A stretch of 64,000 nucleotides of DNA. It comes from Pseudeuparius sepicola. Taxonomy: Eukaryota > Arthropoda > Insecta > Coleoptera > Anthribidae. The notes under the pieces are model-generated. The model was given only the letters and a program-made list of their open reading frames with translations. It ran no database searches and had not been told where the DNA came from. Each line of letters starts with the position of its first letter. The stretch's first letter is position 1. The stretch lies in NCBI GenBank assembly GCA_963920635.1, contig OY987301.1, forward strand, positions 19,882,501 through 19,946,500. Direction: 5' to 3'. Both the position numbers and the translations under genes were made by a program. Shown here piece by piece: positions 13,341 through 25,543 of the stretch.

Positions 13341-13665
13341 CACGTGTGTGGCTACGTTTATCTCGTGACAACTCGATCGGATTGAAATGGATCCGATTGA
13401 GTTATGTCAAATACGTTTACACTATCAGTATTGAATCCTACGGTTTTCAATCCTTTCAAGAGACATTAACTTACTATACTTATTAGACAGTATGTTGGTG
13501 CACATTCTGTACAACTTCTCTTTGGAAATAGCGACTTGACTTGAAATTTTAAATATGACTGAATTTCAATCTGTAGGGTTTACGCCATCTATTTGAGTCC
13601 GCTCCAGTGAATTCAAACCTCTCTCAATCGGATCGAACGCGTCCAGATAAACGTAGTCCGTGACT
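13341..13665. mobile_element. MITE-like inverted repeat
   Basis: Left arm has GTGGCTACGTTTATCT...GATCGGATTGA; right arm has its diverged complement (CTCAATCGGATCGAACG...AGATAAACGTAGTCCGTGAC). No coding capacity; the superfamily is not clear. The rest of 12759-13960 shows nothing I can name. Confidence 0.55.
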
Positions 13666-13961
13666 CTTAATTCCTCGAGTGATTATATCATCTTCACTCT
13701 CGGGATTAAAAGACGCACTTTAGTATCTTGGTACATAATATACTATTGTGTTTTTTTAATATTACGTATATTATTACATTAAAATTTAAAAAAATATTTT
13801 ATATTAGGTTTCCAAAAAAATTAAAAAAAGTTGTTACTTTTGATGAGTTTATTTACAATAAAATTAATAGTAAATAAATATTTTTAAAAACAAGCTTTTA
13901 TTTAAATGCTCTGAAAAGAAGAAAATAAACTTTATAATAAATCAAACCAAGGCAATCCCAT

Positions 13962-14320
13962 AATTTAGTGTGATGTCACTAACTTTATCGTTTTCTACTT
14001 TTCAAGCCCTTTCATTTGATACCCATATTAAGGAGGTTGACAAAAAAATACATTATCCGCCATCTTAGAGGGGCGGCCATATTGAATTTAGTGTGATGTC
14101 ACTAACTTTATCGTTTTCTACTCTTCAAGCTCTTTCATTTGATACCCATATTAAGGGTGTTTACAAAAAATACATTATCCGCCATCTTGGAGCGGCGGCC
14201 ATATTGAATTTAGTGTGATGCCACTAACTCTATCGTTTTCTATTCTTCAAGCCCTTTTATTTGATACCCATATGACAAAAAATACATGATACGCCATCTT
14301 GTGGCGACGGCCATTTTGAA
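13962..14320. repeat. 122-bp tandem repeat, 3 copies
   Basis: Three head-to-tail units starting at about 13962, 14085 and 14207. Each contains GTGATGTCACTAAC, CTTTCATTTGATACCCATAT, and a CCGCCATCTT...GCGGCCAT block. Unit 3 is shorter. The palindromic core TGATGTCA resembles a CRE/AP-1 site. Confidence 0.8.
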
Positions 14321-14439
14321 AGTATTACAATATTGAGTATTGTATATTGTATTGTCACCGGAACTAAAGGTGTATGCAAAATTTCAGCTCAATCGGATGT
14401 CAGGAAGTGGTTCTAATTCAGCTTGCAAGATTTGACCTA

Positions 14440-14473
14440 AACATACATACATACATACATACATACATACATA
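14440..14473. repeat. (ACAT)n microsatellite
   Basis: About eight ACAT units after a unique stretch that follows the tandem repeat. Such tails often mark the 3' end of a non-LTR element, but no coding part is seen here. Confidence 0.8.
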
Positions 14474-14659
14474 GTTCACCATATATTGCAAGTCAAATAA
14501 AAGCTTGTAAAAAAGCTTGTAAAAATAACGGGTATTCAGCCAAAATAAGGTACCTATATTATATTACTGCTTTTTAATAACCAAGCTTTCAACCAGCATT
14601 AATTATTGTGGACTTCATCAGGGCTAAAAAAATGTATAGTTAAATTTCTTAATGAATAT

Positions 14660-15240
14660 CCACACAGCCGCGAATAATAATAATTATTATTAATTCCTTT
14701 ATTAGTCCCAAAAAAATATATACATTTTATGTAGGGACACCTTTGCCCTTAAATAAATTAATTAAGTACTCATAATACGTTATGATACTAATAAGTACCG
14801 ACTAACAATCACCAAAAAACACTAAGAATGAATATAGTAGTATAGTGTAAATAATGAACTAAATTATCCTGATTCAATTATCATTTTTTTAGTTTACTCT
14901 TAAATTTCTTATATTCTATATCTTTTAAACTATTGGGTAAATTATTATAAAATTTAATACCATCATAAAGGTAGCAATCAATTCCAAATTGAGAATACAT
15001 ACGGGGTGCATCTATATTCATTCTATATCGAGTGCTATATGTATGTATTTTACAACAAACATCTACTGAAAGGAAACTTATTGATGAGTTAGAACATATG
15101 GGGTTAAAATTCTGGAACACTCTGTATAGTCTCGTTTTAAAAAAATACAGGTGAGAAATAACAGGAGATGTGGACAAAAATGTATTTTTATTTTTAAACA
15201 CAAATCTACATGATCAGGAGCCAGAACCTGGGAACGAGCT
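14660..15240 (-). mobile_element. 5'-truncated non-LTR (LINE) retrotransposon, 3' end
   Basis: The minus strand encodes about 85 residues ending in FYNNLPNSLKDIEYKKFKSKLKK and a stop at 14881. The W/F-N-xLP...FKxxLK ending is typical of the C-terminus of many LINE ORF2 proteins. A short 3' UTR follows and ends at an AAT/ATT-rich microsatellite near 14680. No reverse-transcriptase core is present. Treated as a dead fragment. Confidence 0.65.
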
Positions 15241-15940
15241 ATGTAAGAACTTAACTAAAAGCACTATCGATTGTTTGTATAATTTATTATCTCAAACAAT
15301 TTAAATACTTTCATATCGATCACCTTAGCAAGTGACACACTGAAAGTTATAAACGTGTTGTCACCACTCAACACTGGTAATAAAATTTATATGTACCCGA
15401 AACGCTTATTAAAAACTTAAGTTTTCTATGGAGGTAAGTAGGTACTTAATTAAGTAGCCAAGAGGTATCCACCATATAAAAAAATAGTATGATATAGAGT
15501 CGTGGGTTTTTTATTTTTCAGACTTCAAATGTTGAGAAACAAATATTTAACACTGTTTGTGTAAGTAATAAATCTACCCATTAATCAAATCTCTATCTTA
15601 ATTCATCTTTCGATTATTTATTTATTTATTTCTAATAAGCTGTTGTTTTCAAGCAACCAAATTTTATCGCGAATATGCTGCTAAAGAAAACTACACAAAC
15701 ATATTTAGGAACAACACCTTATTAAAGATTGCAAGTAGTGTAAGTACCTATACCCTCGTATAGTCTCACAGTATGTTTTCTAAGATATATTATTGATTGT
15801 CTAGACTATAGGCTAATTATTATACACTGACAGTGTAGTAACTGCCGTAAGCCATGACAAAGGCTACGTTCTCGAAAAACAATCCTGAAAAGTTATGATA
15901 TACCGAAATTAAAATAACAACAGTAGATATTATTAATAAA

Positions 15941-16745
15941 ATGGTAAGTTTACTCACCTTACGTAATCGAATAGAAATAAAATAATGTTCCGGTGGTCTC
16001 CCACAAAATTAAAATAATATGCTACCTCATAACAATTATTGTTGTGCTTAATGTTGCTATGGAAACGTTCTCTACATTCACAACACAAGGGGAGACAGAT
16101 GCAATAACTTCGAATACAAATGAAACAAACTCATATTAATTATTATTTTAGGGCATTCTTTCTATACTGAGAAAGTTGAGGGCGGCTCCTGAAAGAGAGC
16201 TGCGATTGTTGTTGCTTGGTTTAGACAATGCTGGCAAAACTACGATCCTTAAATCATTGGCTTCCGAAGACATAACACACGTGACTCCTACCGCAGGATT
16301 TAACATAAAATCCGTCGTTTCCGAAGGTTTCAAACTCAATGTTTGGGACATTGGAGGCCAAAGGAAGATCAGGCCTTACTGGAAGAACTATTTCGAAAAC
16401 ACTGATGTCTTGGTAAGATATTTAAGAAAGTACTACGTGTTCTACCTCAATATTCTGTCTTGTTAGATATACGTAGTGGACTCAGCGGACAAAAAACGCT
16501 TAGAAGAAACTGGCATAGAACTCTACGAACTTCTGAGCGATGAGAAGCTTCAAGACGTACCACTTCTGGTATACGCCAATAAACAGGATCTTCCAGATTC
16601 TCTTACTGCTGCCGATTTGGCTCAGTTGTTGGGACTGCCTTCTATAAAAGATAGGGCCTGGCAAATCCAGGCATGTACTGCCTCACAAGGGGTAGGAGTT
16701 AGGGATGGTATGGAATGGGTCTGTAAAAGTATCAAGAAAAAGTAG
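15941..16745 (+). CDS. Arl3: ADP-ribosylation factor-like protein 3 (ARL3), 3 exons
   Basis: Small GTPase of the ARF family. ARL3 releases lipidated cargo (for example from UNC119 and PDE6D) in cilia and at microtubules; it binds GTP. Exons 15941-15943 (ATG only), 16152-16412, 16467-16745; both introns phase 0; 180 residues, one or two fewer than vertebrate ARL3. N-terminus [10 protein letters not shown] (amphipathic helix, Gly2), P-loop GLDNAGKT, switch [11 protein letters not shown], switch II WDIGGQ (the Gln needed for hydrolysis), NKQD, and an SAL-type motif changed to [24 protein letters not shown] favours ARL3 over ARL2. The ATG-only first exon is inferred from a perfect ATG/GTAAGT donor and from family identity of the next residues. 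AATAAA signals at 16848-16857. Confidence 0.95.
16053..16066 (+). promoter_or_regulatory. RFX X-box in ARL3 intron 1
   Basis: GTTGCTATGGAAAC differs at two positions from the palindromic RFX consensus GTTGCCATGGCAAC. It lies 110 nt after the ATG exon and 86 nt before exon 2. RFX factors drive ciliary genes in animals, and ARL3 is one. Binding here is inferred. Confidence 0.6.
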
Positions 16746-16847
16746 AAATCTAGCTTAAACTGTGCCTCATTTTTTATATTTGTATAATGGGATTATATTA
16801 TCACGTGTATTGTACTTGATTTATTTATAGAGTAAGGCATTCGGATA

Positions 16848-16857
16848 AATAAATAAA
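16848..16857 (+). terminator. ARL3 polyadenylation signals
   Basis: Two overlapping AATAAA hexamers about 103 nt after the ARL3 stop codon. Confidence 0.7.
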
Positions 16858-16915
16858 CATACAACATACAAGTTTTGACAGTTTTTAATTATTATTATTA
16901 CCTTGATCCTTCATT

Positions 16916-17171
16916 ACAGAGAAGATCAGAATACAGAGAGTTCGTCTTGTCAAATATGTCAAATGGAGCCCAACTTTAAACGGTAATTAATCCATTGTAG
17001 GTCACTGTGGGTCTTCTTTCTCAGTTTTAAATTAATCTATAATAAATGAAGAACGGAGTCTACTAATAGTTTATCTGATCAACCTTATCGGGTGTGTGAA
17101 AAATTACGTAAAAGTTGGGCTCCATTTGACATATTTGACAAGTTGAACTCTGTATTCTAGTCTTCTCTGTG
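16916..17171. mobile_element. 256-bp MITE
   Basis: The terminal inverted repeats of about 65 bp are very similar (ACAGAGAAGA...AATACAGAG, then CTTGTCAAATATGTCAAATG and GAGCCCAACTTT). No coding capacity. An 8-bp CCTTGATC occurs at both flanks but is offset by 7 bp on the left. 17172-18360 shows no gene. Confidence 0.8.
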
Positions 17172-18364
17172 CCTTGATCTAAATAGCAGTAGAAAAGTGT
17201 AGCTTATAGAAAAATACATTAAACAATTAGGTATAAGTATAGTAATCTCCCTGAATAAACAAATAAAATAATCCAGACAAGAGTTGTTAATGTTTAAAAT
17301 CATTTTGTAGAAATTTCCTTTAGATTTTTTTTCGTTTCGAAAATGGGTCGCTGTCCATGGCCAACTATGAAAATTATGGCGGAAATTCGAAAAAATTCAA
17401 AACAAGTAAACCGTCCTAATTTGTTTATTTCTGGATATATTTATTTATACTAAAACATTTTCTTATCTTGTCACCAGATTTATGTTGGATGCCAGGATGA
17501 CAGGTGATGGCAGAGCCGTATTCTGAAAACTTGATGTTTGGTTAGGTTAATAATAAAATTAATTAACTAATTAAGATTAAACAATTAAACTGTTCTTTAA
17601 TAACGTGTAGAAGTTTGTTAAGAGCCATAGAAAACCACGATTAAAGTTAGGCCTCTTGTCCCAAATTCTGACATTTCTGCCAGATATAATCAGTTTACCA
17701 TAAAAGTTGTTTGCAACAATTGAAATGCCCACAACAATTTCCATCATTGTCTCTTGATTTGCTATAAAAAAAAGGCAAGAAAAGTGGATCTTATCTCATT
17801 TTTTAAAAAAGGTCGGTGGAAGCGTGCAGTTAAGTAGGTACCTACCTAATATTTGTTTTCAATATAATATGTTCATAAAATTATACAAGCTCCTTGGAAT
17901 TATTATGAAAATTTCCCAATGATAAAAATATGAACTTCTTGCCTTCTTTATTGACAAATGTTTATAAATCTCTATTCGAAATGTTTTATACCCATAATCT
18001 TAAAATTGCCTATTATTTTTATACTTTTCTATTTCTTTAATACATATTTCCTTCGATATTTCCAAAACGTGTTCTATCGACACATGAAAAACTACTTGTG
18101 GACACGGGGTAGTTATACGTTTTCAAGCTGATACGTAATCTATAACATAAAATCTAGGAAAATTCAAGAGAATTGATTATTCACACTCTGTAGCACCTGT
18201 AGATTTGATAATTTATTACTGTGCGAGAGCTTGGAGAAGTATCATTTGATGTTTGACGGTAGGTATGTACCAATATGATATCTTTTGATCGCCCAGTGTC
18301 AAGATTCTATCGATATAGTAACAATATATCGCCTACTTTTATTGCATACTATTCCGAAGTAATC

Positions 18365-18612
18365 CGATTTCGGCGTGGCGCCAATAGCGAGCATACACAT
18401 CAGAACCGTCCCAGGTTCCGTATTTACCGGGTACCTACCTGTGGTACCTGGCGCGCGGCACCAGACACCGTTCCGAATACCGTTAGTGTTGTTGTTAAAC
18501 AGGCCAGTCGACGTCACTACGGGAAACGCAGGTTTTCGGAGAATACCACACGTTTTAGTGGGTGATATGTGTGCGGAGCGGACCTCCCGAGACGGTACCA
18601 TCCAGGAACCTT
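18365..18612. other. GC-rich island of unknown nature
   Basis: A stretch of about 250 bp with many CpGs and open frames on both strands, in sharp contrast to the AT-rich flanks. Neither frame gives a protein I recognise. It could be an isolated 5' exon/promoter, the 5' end of a retroelement, or recently acquired DNA. Confidence 0.35.
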
Positions 18613-18972
18613 AAGGTAAAGTTGCTCGAATTAGCCGGCATCTTAAAAACGAACACATATTGAGACACTAGATTCCCGTAATTAACTATTAATAAAACTA
18701 TTTATTTTGTATAGGCTATTTTATGGGTATACCGAGTCAACAGATTATTTGTAATTAATTAAAATTGATGCTACGACCTATTGTTGTGCTACTATTCAAA
18801 AAGTCAAGCAGATTTTCTTTTAATTAATTATAATATGCTCCTAAAAGTCTCTGAAGTTGAGAATTAACGGAATCGTAAACGTGTCAATTTGTTTGCTGCT
18901 TGAAACCTTTTTCCACCGGTATAAGCACAGACAAGTTTTTATATTCTTCATATCTTAAATATTATTTATAAA

Positions 18973-19630
18973 GGGCGGAATATATGCGAATTGCATATAC
19001 ATATATGCATTTTTTGCATATTTTATTCAATTTTTAAAAACATTGCATATTTATGGAAAAACTATATTTTTGTGCATATTTGCATGTTTTTCCTATACTT
19101 ATTTATAAATATAAGATATAACCAAGATTATGAGAGCCCAAATTAGATGCTATTTAAAAAAAAAGGATGAAGGGTTCAACTTTTTAATGGCAGTAAAGAG
19201 AATTTTTGATGGTAAATAATCCAACGAAGTTGCACCTTGGCCTACTACTACTAAGCAAATTAAAATATCGTCCTATTACATCGGTAGATGTTGAGAGAAG
19301 CTTTTCTATATATAAACATATTTTTACCGACAGAAGGCAAAGATTTTTATTGCAAAATTTTGAAAGTATTTAATAATAAATTCCTACTATATACAATTTC
19401 AAATTAAAATGTTGCTGCTTTAATATAGGTATTTTACGAGGTGTTTTATGTATTTGTTTTCCTTTCATTTTTCTTAAAATAAACCTTTTCTCTAAAATCA
19501 GTTTTGGTGTTTTTTAAGGTATTTTTACATGTAAAATAAATGCATATTATTGCATATTTGGCTAAATAAATGCATATTATTGCATATTTTAAATAAAAAT
19601 GATGCATATATATATGCGCATATTCCGCCC
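18973..19630 (+). mobile_element. degenerate hAT-like element
   Basis: The terminal inverted repeats start GGGCGGAATAT, and subterminal TTGCATATTT repeats occur at both ends. At 19257-19373 a short plus-strand frame encodes YRPITSVDVERSFSIYK...TDRR, matching the C-terminal dimerisation region of hAT transposases, and ends at a stop. The rest of the transposase is missing, so it is non-autonomous. A clear 8-bp target duplication was not found. Confidence 0.7.
19257..19373 (+). pseudogene. hAT transposase C-terminal remnant
   Basis: About 38 residues containing the SVDVERSFS...DRR block of the hAT dimerisation domain, then TAA. The catalytic region is absent. Part of the element at 18973-19630. 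Confidence 0.65.
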
Positions 19631-20185
19631 ATTAATTATTAATATAAAATGTAAAATTTCACTGGCTCTATAATAGGTATGTATTTTAAAATAATAAAAC
19701 TAAATATTGTAAGTTAGTAAGGAGGTGGAAAACACTATATATTGTTATTTAAGATCCTTGAACGCTAATAACTAGTTTGATAAGTGTACGACTATACACA
19801 GGCAACAGGCAATTATTCTAACTTTGTAGATACGACTTATCAAAATTCATGCAGTTGTAAGAAAGTAGGCAAGTGCCTATTTTAATATACCTACCCGTAA
19901 TTTTATTATTGTGCAATCTTGAAAAAGACACGTAGAATTTCATTTGCAGTTAGCAATAATAATAATAATAAATAAGTTATAATATAAAGGAATACAAAAG
20001 AACTCTTTATTGTCCTATAAAACTTTTCTTTTTTGGATTACCGTTTGCAAAATTAACAGTTAATACTTTATGTAAGTGTTATTCGTACATATTGATTTGT
20101 GATGTAATTTGTTCAACCTTCTTGTAGCGCTGAAGATGATTTAAAATTAAATCGAAACCTCTACTCGGCTTTGCGTAAAAAAACA

Positions 20186-21080
20186 CCAGTGTTGTTGAGT
20201 CTGGACCAACACTATATTAAAGACCCGAGCATGCCGTTCGAAGTTGTTTACGGATCGGGGTGGCGCTACACGACGAAAAAAATTATAGGTTATAGGGGGG
20301 TATTCTATGGCTATTGGGATGTCAGTTTCTGACGTTTAAAAAATCCAAAATTTTAAATATCCAGCTTTATTACGATTTACCTTCTTTTTACGGTAACGAA
20401 TTGTCTTTGCGTCCAGTATTTGGCAGTTTTATCCTATTAATACACGGCTTTTCGAGGTAGATTTGTTTGTAATAACATGAAATTTTCGCGCACATGAAGA
20501 AAATGGTAGATATATGCACAGACCATTAGGTGAATTGCAGAAGAATAAACATGGAATTATGGTATGATCTGATCAACCAGCTGAAGAAGCGAAAATTAAA
20601 GATATTATTTTGGAAGAGTATTTTTTAACGTATTCAGGAATGAAAATAGAAAATTTTGTTTATTGCTTCAAAGCGAACCAATAGTCCTCCATAGAAAGAA
20701 GAAACTGAAAAATCGAATGCGTTTTATGCTTTCACATACTACAACTATAGCCATGGACTGCGTTTCAAACCATAAGGTACCAAATACCCTTGCTTGCTTT
20801 TTAGACTCGCTTTTCTTAAGAAAATGTATAGAAATATGCCATGTGAACTTGTCAAATTAGAGGCACATAACAAACAAATATTTTATTTTATTTTGGATAT
20901 TAAATTCGTTGTAACAGACACATTTGCAAGTTTTTATTTTATAAAAGATTCTGCAACAATGGTGTTTTAACATAAAACCACCGTGTAAATTTGTTTCGTC
21001 GTGTAGCGCCAGTGGCGATCGCTTGAAACAGCGCGATGCACAGGTCTTTAATATAGTATTGGTCTAGGTTGAGTCCTATT
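20186..21080. mobile_element. inverted-repeat element, about 0.9 kb
   Basis: Arms of about 95 bp: left 20186-20283, right 20987-21080. Both include ACTATATTAAAGACC and GGCGCTACACGACGAAA. The interior encodes a broken plus-strand frame (about 20500-20690) that I do not recognise; it could be a transposase relic. The remainder of 19631-21600 shows nothing definable. Confidence 0.7.
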
Positions 21081-21614
21081 CACTGACTAATATTGTACGA
21101 AACAATATTAAACAAGGACACTAAACTATTTATCTAACAATTGTACTAGTAATAAAGTACCTAATAATATTTGTCATGAAAGTAAGTATGGCAGATACAA
21201 AAAAAAATCAAATATTTTTTTAAAATACTAAAATAAATGTTGTGTACACCCATACCTCCGATACTGGCTCCTTGAGACTAGTTGGTATTAATGTGGTATT
21301 ATTACACTTTGTGTCACTTGATCAGTAAACACCATGTATCTCGAAAACGAGGCGTCTATGGAAAAAAGTTATACCACAAAATAGCATTACTTTATGGTTT
21401 TCTAACACCTGTTTAAATGTCTCCTGGAATAAAACTGAATCACCATTTATATATTTGCATCACAAAAATGAAAAAAATTTCGCGATTTTCAGTAAAATGT
21501 GCCTCAGGCGAAATTAAAGGTCGTGGCCTTCAGTAGCTTATATGTATGTTTACATTTATAAACATAATATATTTAGATATTTTTCCATTTCTATTCAAAA
21601 GTTGTACGTCTATC

Positions 21615-22206
21615 TATACAATGTGTCCCGGATAAGAATGAACACCATGGGTATCTTGCAAATGGTGAGAGATAGAACAACGGTCAAATGGGAAAAAATT
21701 GCGCAATTTTGAGGTCAATAAAACGGTACAAACAGATTTATAATATCAATATTTCGTGTCATCGGTACATCATGGTATTTGCATTGAAAAGTGCTTTCAA
21801 AATCTGAAACAAAATCCAGATCCGTATTTAAGAAAATAAAGTTGAAGATGGTTTCTCAAACACGAAATGTTGTAGAACAAATATAAAAAGCCCGTTAAAA
21901 AGTGCCATAAGAAAGTGTTTTTCTTTTTCCCATCTGTGATAACAACTTCAGAAAAAAATAGCAAGTGGCGCCCTCTGGGAGATACGTAGAAATTATTGAC
22001 ATATTCGGCTTATTCTCCATCCCCAAAAACACAGCATTTCCAAATTTCAGTTCAGCAGCTTGATTATTTTGGCAAACTTAGTTTCAAAAAGAGAACTCTC
22101 AGAAACGAAGATTTTTAGGACCTGTTTATATGAGCAACCCACCTTACAATGAGTTTTTCTCAAAAATGTCAAAGTCCTGATCGAAAAACCTGGGACTCCC
22201 TGTATA
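21615..22206. mobile_element. family B palindromic element, partial or rearranged
   Basis: The left part (TATACAATGTGTCCCGGATAAG onward to about 21960) matches one arm of the palindrome at 31036-32456. The right part is different and ends in GGGACTCCCTGTATA. It looks like a chimera or internally deleted relative. Confidence 0.65.
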
Positions 22207-22627
22207 TTATTGGAGTGTACCACCTACCTATCTTTCGAATAAAAAATTATTTAATTACAATTTAATTTTATAAACGCTGTTATTATTACAAGATAACTTG
22301 GCATATATAGGTACCTAAGCCGTAAACCATTTTTCAAATTGAGGAATTTTATATGGAAAATATTATATCATAGAGTTAAAATTGTCAAAAGTAGATAATA
22401 CTATATGTTTCTCGAAGTTTCAAATTCTGCTATTGAATTTCTGAAATTTCTAAATTAAACATTATTAAAAGAAGTTGGTATAGATCACTAAAATTATATT
22501 GCGCAAACTCAGAGAAGATAAAATTTCAACTCGTTTTTTTTTGTCTTTTACGAGAGTCGTTTCACGTAACGGAGAAACACTAATATTAATATGTTTGACT
22601 ACTTTTTTCCAAATAATATCTTACGAA

Positions 22628-22796
22628 CAGTGACGTAACCAGAATGTAAAGTTGGGGGGGGGGCTAATTATATAAAAAAAAATCTTCGGTAATATTTACG
22701 GCAAAACTATTGTTTTAAAATAAATTTTATTTAGAAAATAGAAATTTTATTTAGAAAATAGAAAGGCTAAAGCCCCCCCCCCTGGTTACGCCACTG
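22628..22796. mobile_element. 169-bp MITE
   Basis: Ends CAGTGACGTAACCAG and CTGGTTACGCCACTG are inverted repeats, each followed inward by a G/C homopolymer run (10 G on the left, 10 C on the right). A 23-bp direct repeat (AAATTTTATTTAGAAAATAG) lies inside. Non-coding. Confidence 0.8.
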
Positions 22797-23040
22797 GTGG
22801 TAGCACTACCAACAAGTTTCCAATCAGCAGCACACTTTAGCCACAGCTGAGGGAATTCCCAGTTGTATATCTTCCTATCGGCGCCTTTGATCTCGGCGGT
22901 AGTGACTTTCGTTTTTTATACAAACTCATTCTCCAACAGAATCTCACTTTGAAGTCACGTTACTTCTTTATTTTAGACCACGCCCTATAAAAATCGATAG
23001 GACACGGGACCGGGATTAAATTATTTTCTTAATTAATGGT

Positions 23041-23134
23041 TTGGATCACAGAAAATATACGCTTTCGCGTAGCGTATATTTTCTGTGATCCAATATTTTC
23101 TGTGTCCGCGTAGCGTATATTTTCTGTGGTTTGG
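23041..23134. repeat. perfect 23-bp hairpin plus third copy
   Basis: 23041-23063 and 23071-23093 are perfect inverted copies around a 7-nt loop; 23109-23134 repeats most of the right arm. The core is CACAGAAAATATACGCT. The same CACAGAAAATAT end occurs at 45232 and 45433. Confidence 0.8.
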
Positions 23135-23520
23135 ATATTGTTATAACGTGTCTGATGGCAGAGTACAGGTAAAGAATTCTGGGAAATCCCAAGTACATCC
23201 CTGATGCATTCGTCGCGTTCCATTCTTTAGTGATTCTGCGCCGCAGGCGAACACTTTTCAAATATTCAAAGTTAAGCAGTTTAAATTAATGAAACAATTT
23301 TTGAAGTAAAAAGTATTGCTGAGAACTGTAGTAATTTTTTTATTTGTTAATAATAATTATGAGCCCATAATCATTTGTAGCCAAAAATGACCTAGATACC
23401 TACTCTTTTTTCTTTTATAGAACCAGTGTCACAAATAGAAATTTGTTCAGATTCACTCTTTCAAAAATAGGGTAGAAAACTATATTTTTAATTTCAGACA
23501 CGTACTCTCCTACATCACAA

Positions 23521-25543
23521 ATGGCCAGCAACAGTCCAGTAGCATATTTTCTAGTCCTATTATGTAGCATCTCACTGTCATATCAAAGCATTAATAACAA
23601 TGAAGTCGACGTTGAAACTCAGGATGAAAGCCCCTTGGCTGAAGCAGCAGCTGCGATTTTAAAAGAACAAAACTTCCAGAACATTGGCTCGATGGTCAGT
23701 AATTTTTTACAATCTGACGGAGGAAGGCAGTTAGGAGATATGCTACAGAATGCTGCTACCAAGGAAAATACCGGACAGCTTCTGCAAGGGCTTGGAAATA
23801 TGCTTGGTGAGGCTACAAGCAATACTAAAACCAAAGGTAAGAAATGAACAAATAAGCAAAATCTACACTTTAGAAACACCCTTTATATGTAATAAAAAGT
23901 ACATTGTTAGAGGTGGCTAAGAACTATTATCTTTCTTAGACAATGGTGGTGTAGATGCCACGAATTTGCTTCAAGGACTTGGTTCTCTAATGGGAGCAGT
24001 TCAATCGATGGGAGGTCAAAATGGAGGCAGTAATATTCTCCAAAATATTGGCTCAATGTTGGGAAATCAAGGCCGAGAGCAGGGTGGTGGATTAGACCCT
24101 GCCCTCATTGGATCTGTCCTAAATATGTTCACAAATGCAAATAGTGAACATGTTCAGAAAAAGCCTCCTACAAAACCAAAGCAGACTTATCAAAAAGTAA
24201 GTAGTTTCTATATTCTTCGATAAAACTATTCATTTCATTGTTGCTACTTGTCCCAGGAGAACACTCCTGTAAGAAACTACGAAGAAAGTCCAGGTATAGA
24301 TTTAGGAGCAATCCTTTCATTTGCCAGTTCATTCCTAAATCAGGGAAAAGCAGGAAACAACGGTGGGTTGATTGAGATGTTGCCCATGATCATGAACACT
24401 ATATCGGCATTTACTGGCCCAGAAGCCGAACAACGAGCAAGGAGCCATTCCGATCATTCCTGGCAGCTTCCTCCCTTTTTGGAAAAATTGCATATTCTTT
24501 TTGATAATTTCATCCACTCTGACATAGGAAAATATGCACTCAGTTCGCTTGGTGCTGAGAAAACATTCAAAGTAGGTAAATAGAGAACTATTTCACCACT
24601 TCGATTTATGTCAATATTTTTAGGTATTCACAGATGAAAATGGCCGATTCAACTATGCAAAGTTTGCAGAATTGTTAGAAAACCAATCTTTCAGAAGGCA
24701 TTGGATTAAATTGCTCACAATGAGGCTTGTAGAATTCCTGCAGCACATTTCAGAGCCTGAAGTGCAAAAAAAGTACATAATTACAAAAACTGTGAATGTT
24801 CCATTAACAAAACATATTATTTGTTTTAGCTACTTGATGACAACACAATTCTTCGTTAATAGTGCCCTTCAAAGCCAAGGTTTCCCAAAATCAGCAATGT
24901 TTGATCCTGCTAGGCCTACAGAGACCATAAGTGCTATAGCAAATTACGTAGGAAAGAAGTACTTCGACGTGAAAATAAAATCAAAGCAGTATGTGAAGCC
25001 TGCAGTAGAATATGCTCAAGTGAGAATCAATTTGAACGTTTATAGTCATATCTAATTTTAACATTTCAGGAATTGTTGAGATTGGCTCAACATAAAGGAA
25101 AATCGCTGAGTTCAGGTGATATAACAGAACTAACAGAAAAGTTGACGGACACACTTAACTTAGATATTATTGAGCCCCTCGCAAAGGTCAATAGGGCGTA
25201 CAGATTTGCCAAATTGGTACCAAAATGTGATAGGTACGTTTTCTGTCTGGTAAACCAAGAAAACCAGAACGAACTGGAAAGTTTACCAGGATTAAAGAAA
25301 TTCTTGTACAAAGGTGCAAGTTTGGTAGCGGGATGGTTTATCAGTGAGCAAACAGGCACATCATTTTGGACCTTGTATTCTGATATTACAGAGAATACAA
25401 AATGCAAGGTAATTTTATTATTTAAAATTAAAATCTAGTTACTATCTATATTTTGTTTTTAGGCATTATATTCTAAAAAGTGCAATGACTTCCACGAAGC
25501 AGAAATAAAAGTGACGACTGAATATGTGCATAGTGAGTTATAA
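23521..25543 (+). CDS. secreted protein of unknown function, 7 exons
   Basis: Not recognised. Exons 23521-23836, 23940-24196, 24257-24571, 24624-24772, 24830-25019, 25070-25408, 25463-25543; 548 residues. Residues 1-22 form a signal peptide (hydrophobic AYFLVLLCSISLS). Residues 30-190 are rich in Gly, Gln, Asn with repeated GSM(V/L)...(L/Q)NxG and LLQGLGxxxG units; the rest is mostly helical and charged, with four Cys in the last 120 residues (PKCDRYVFC; TKCKALYSKKC). The C-terminus is HSEL. An AG acceptor 24 nt before the ATG suggests an upstream 5' non-coding exon. It acts outside the cell or in the secretory pathway, by inference. Confidence 0.85.

Noticed and set aside
20500..20690. Transposase in the 20186-21080 element
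   Set aside because: The frame is broken by stops and no catalytic motif is visible.
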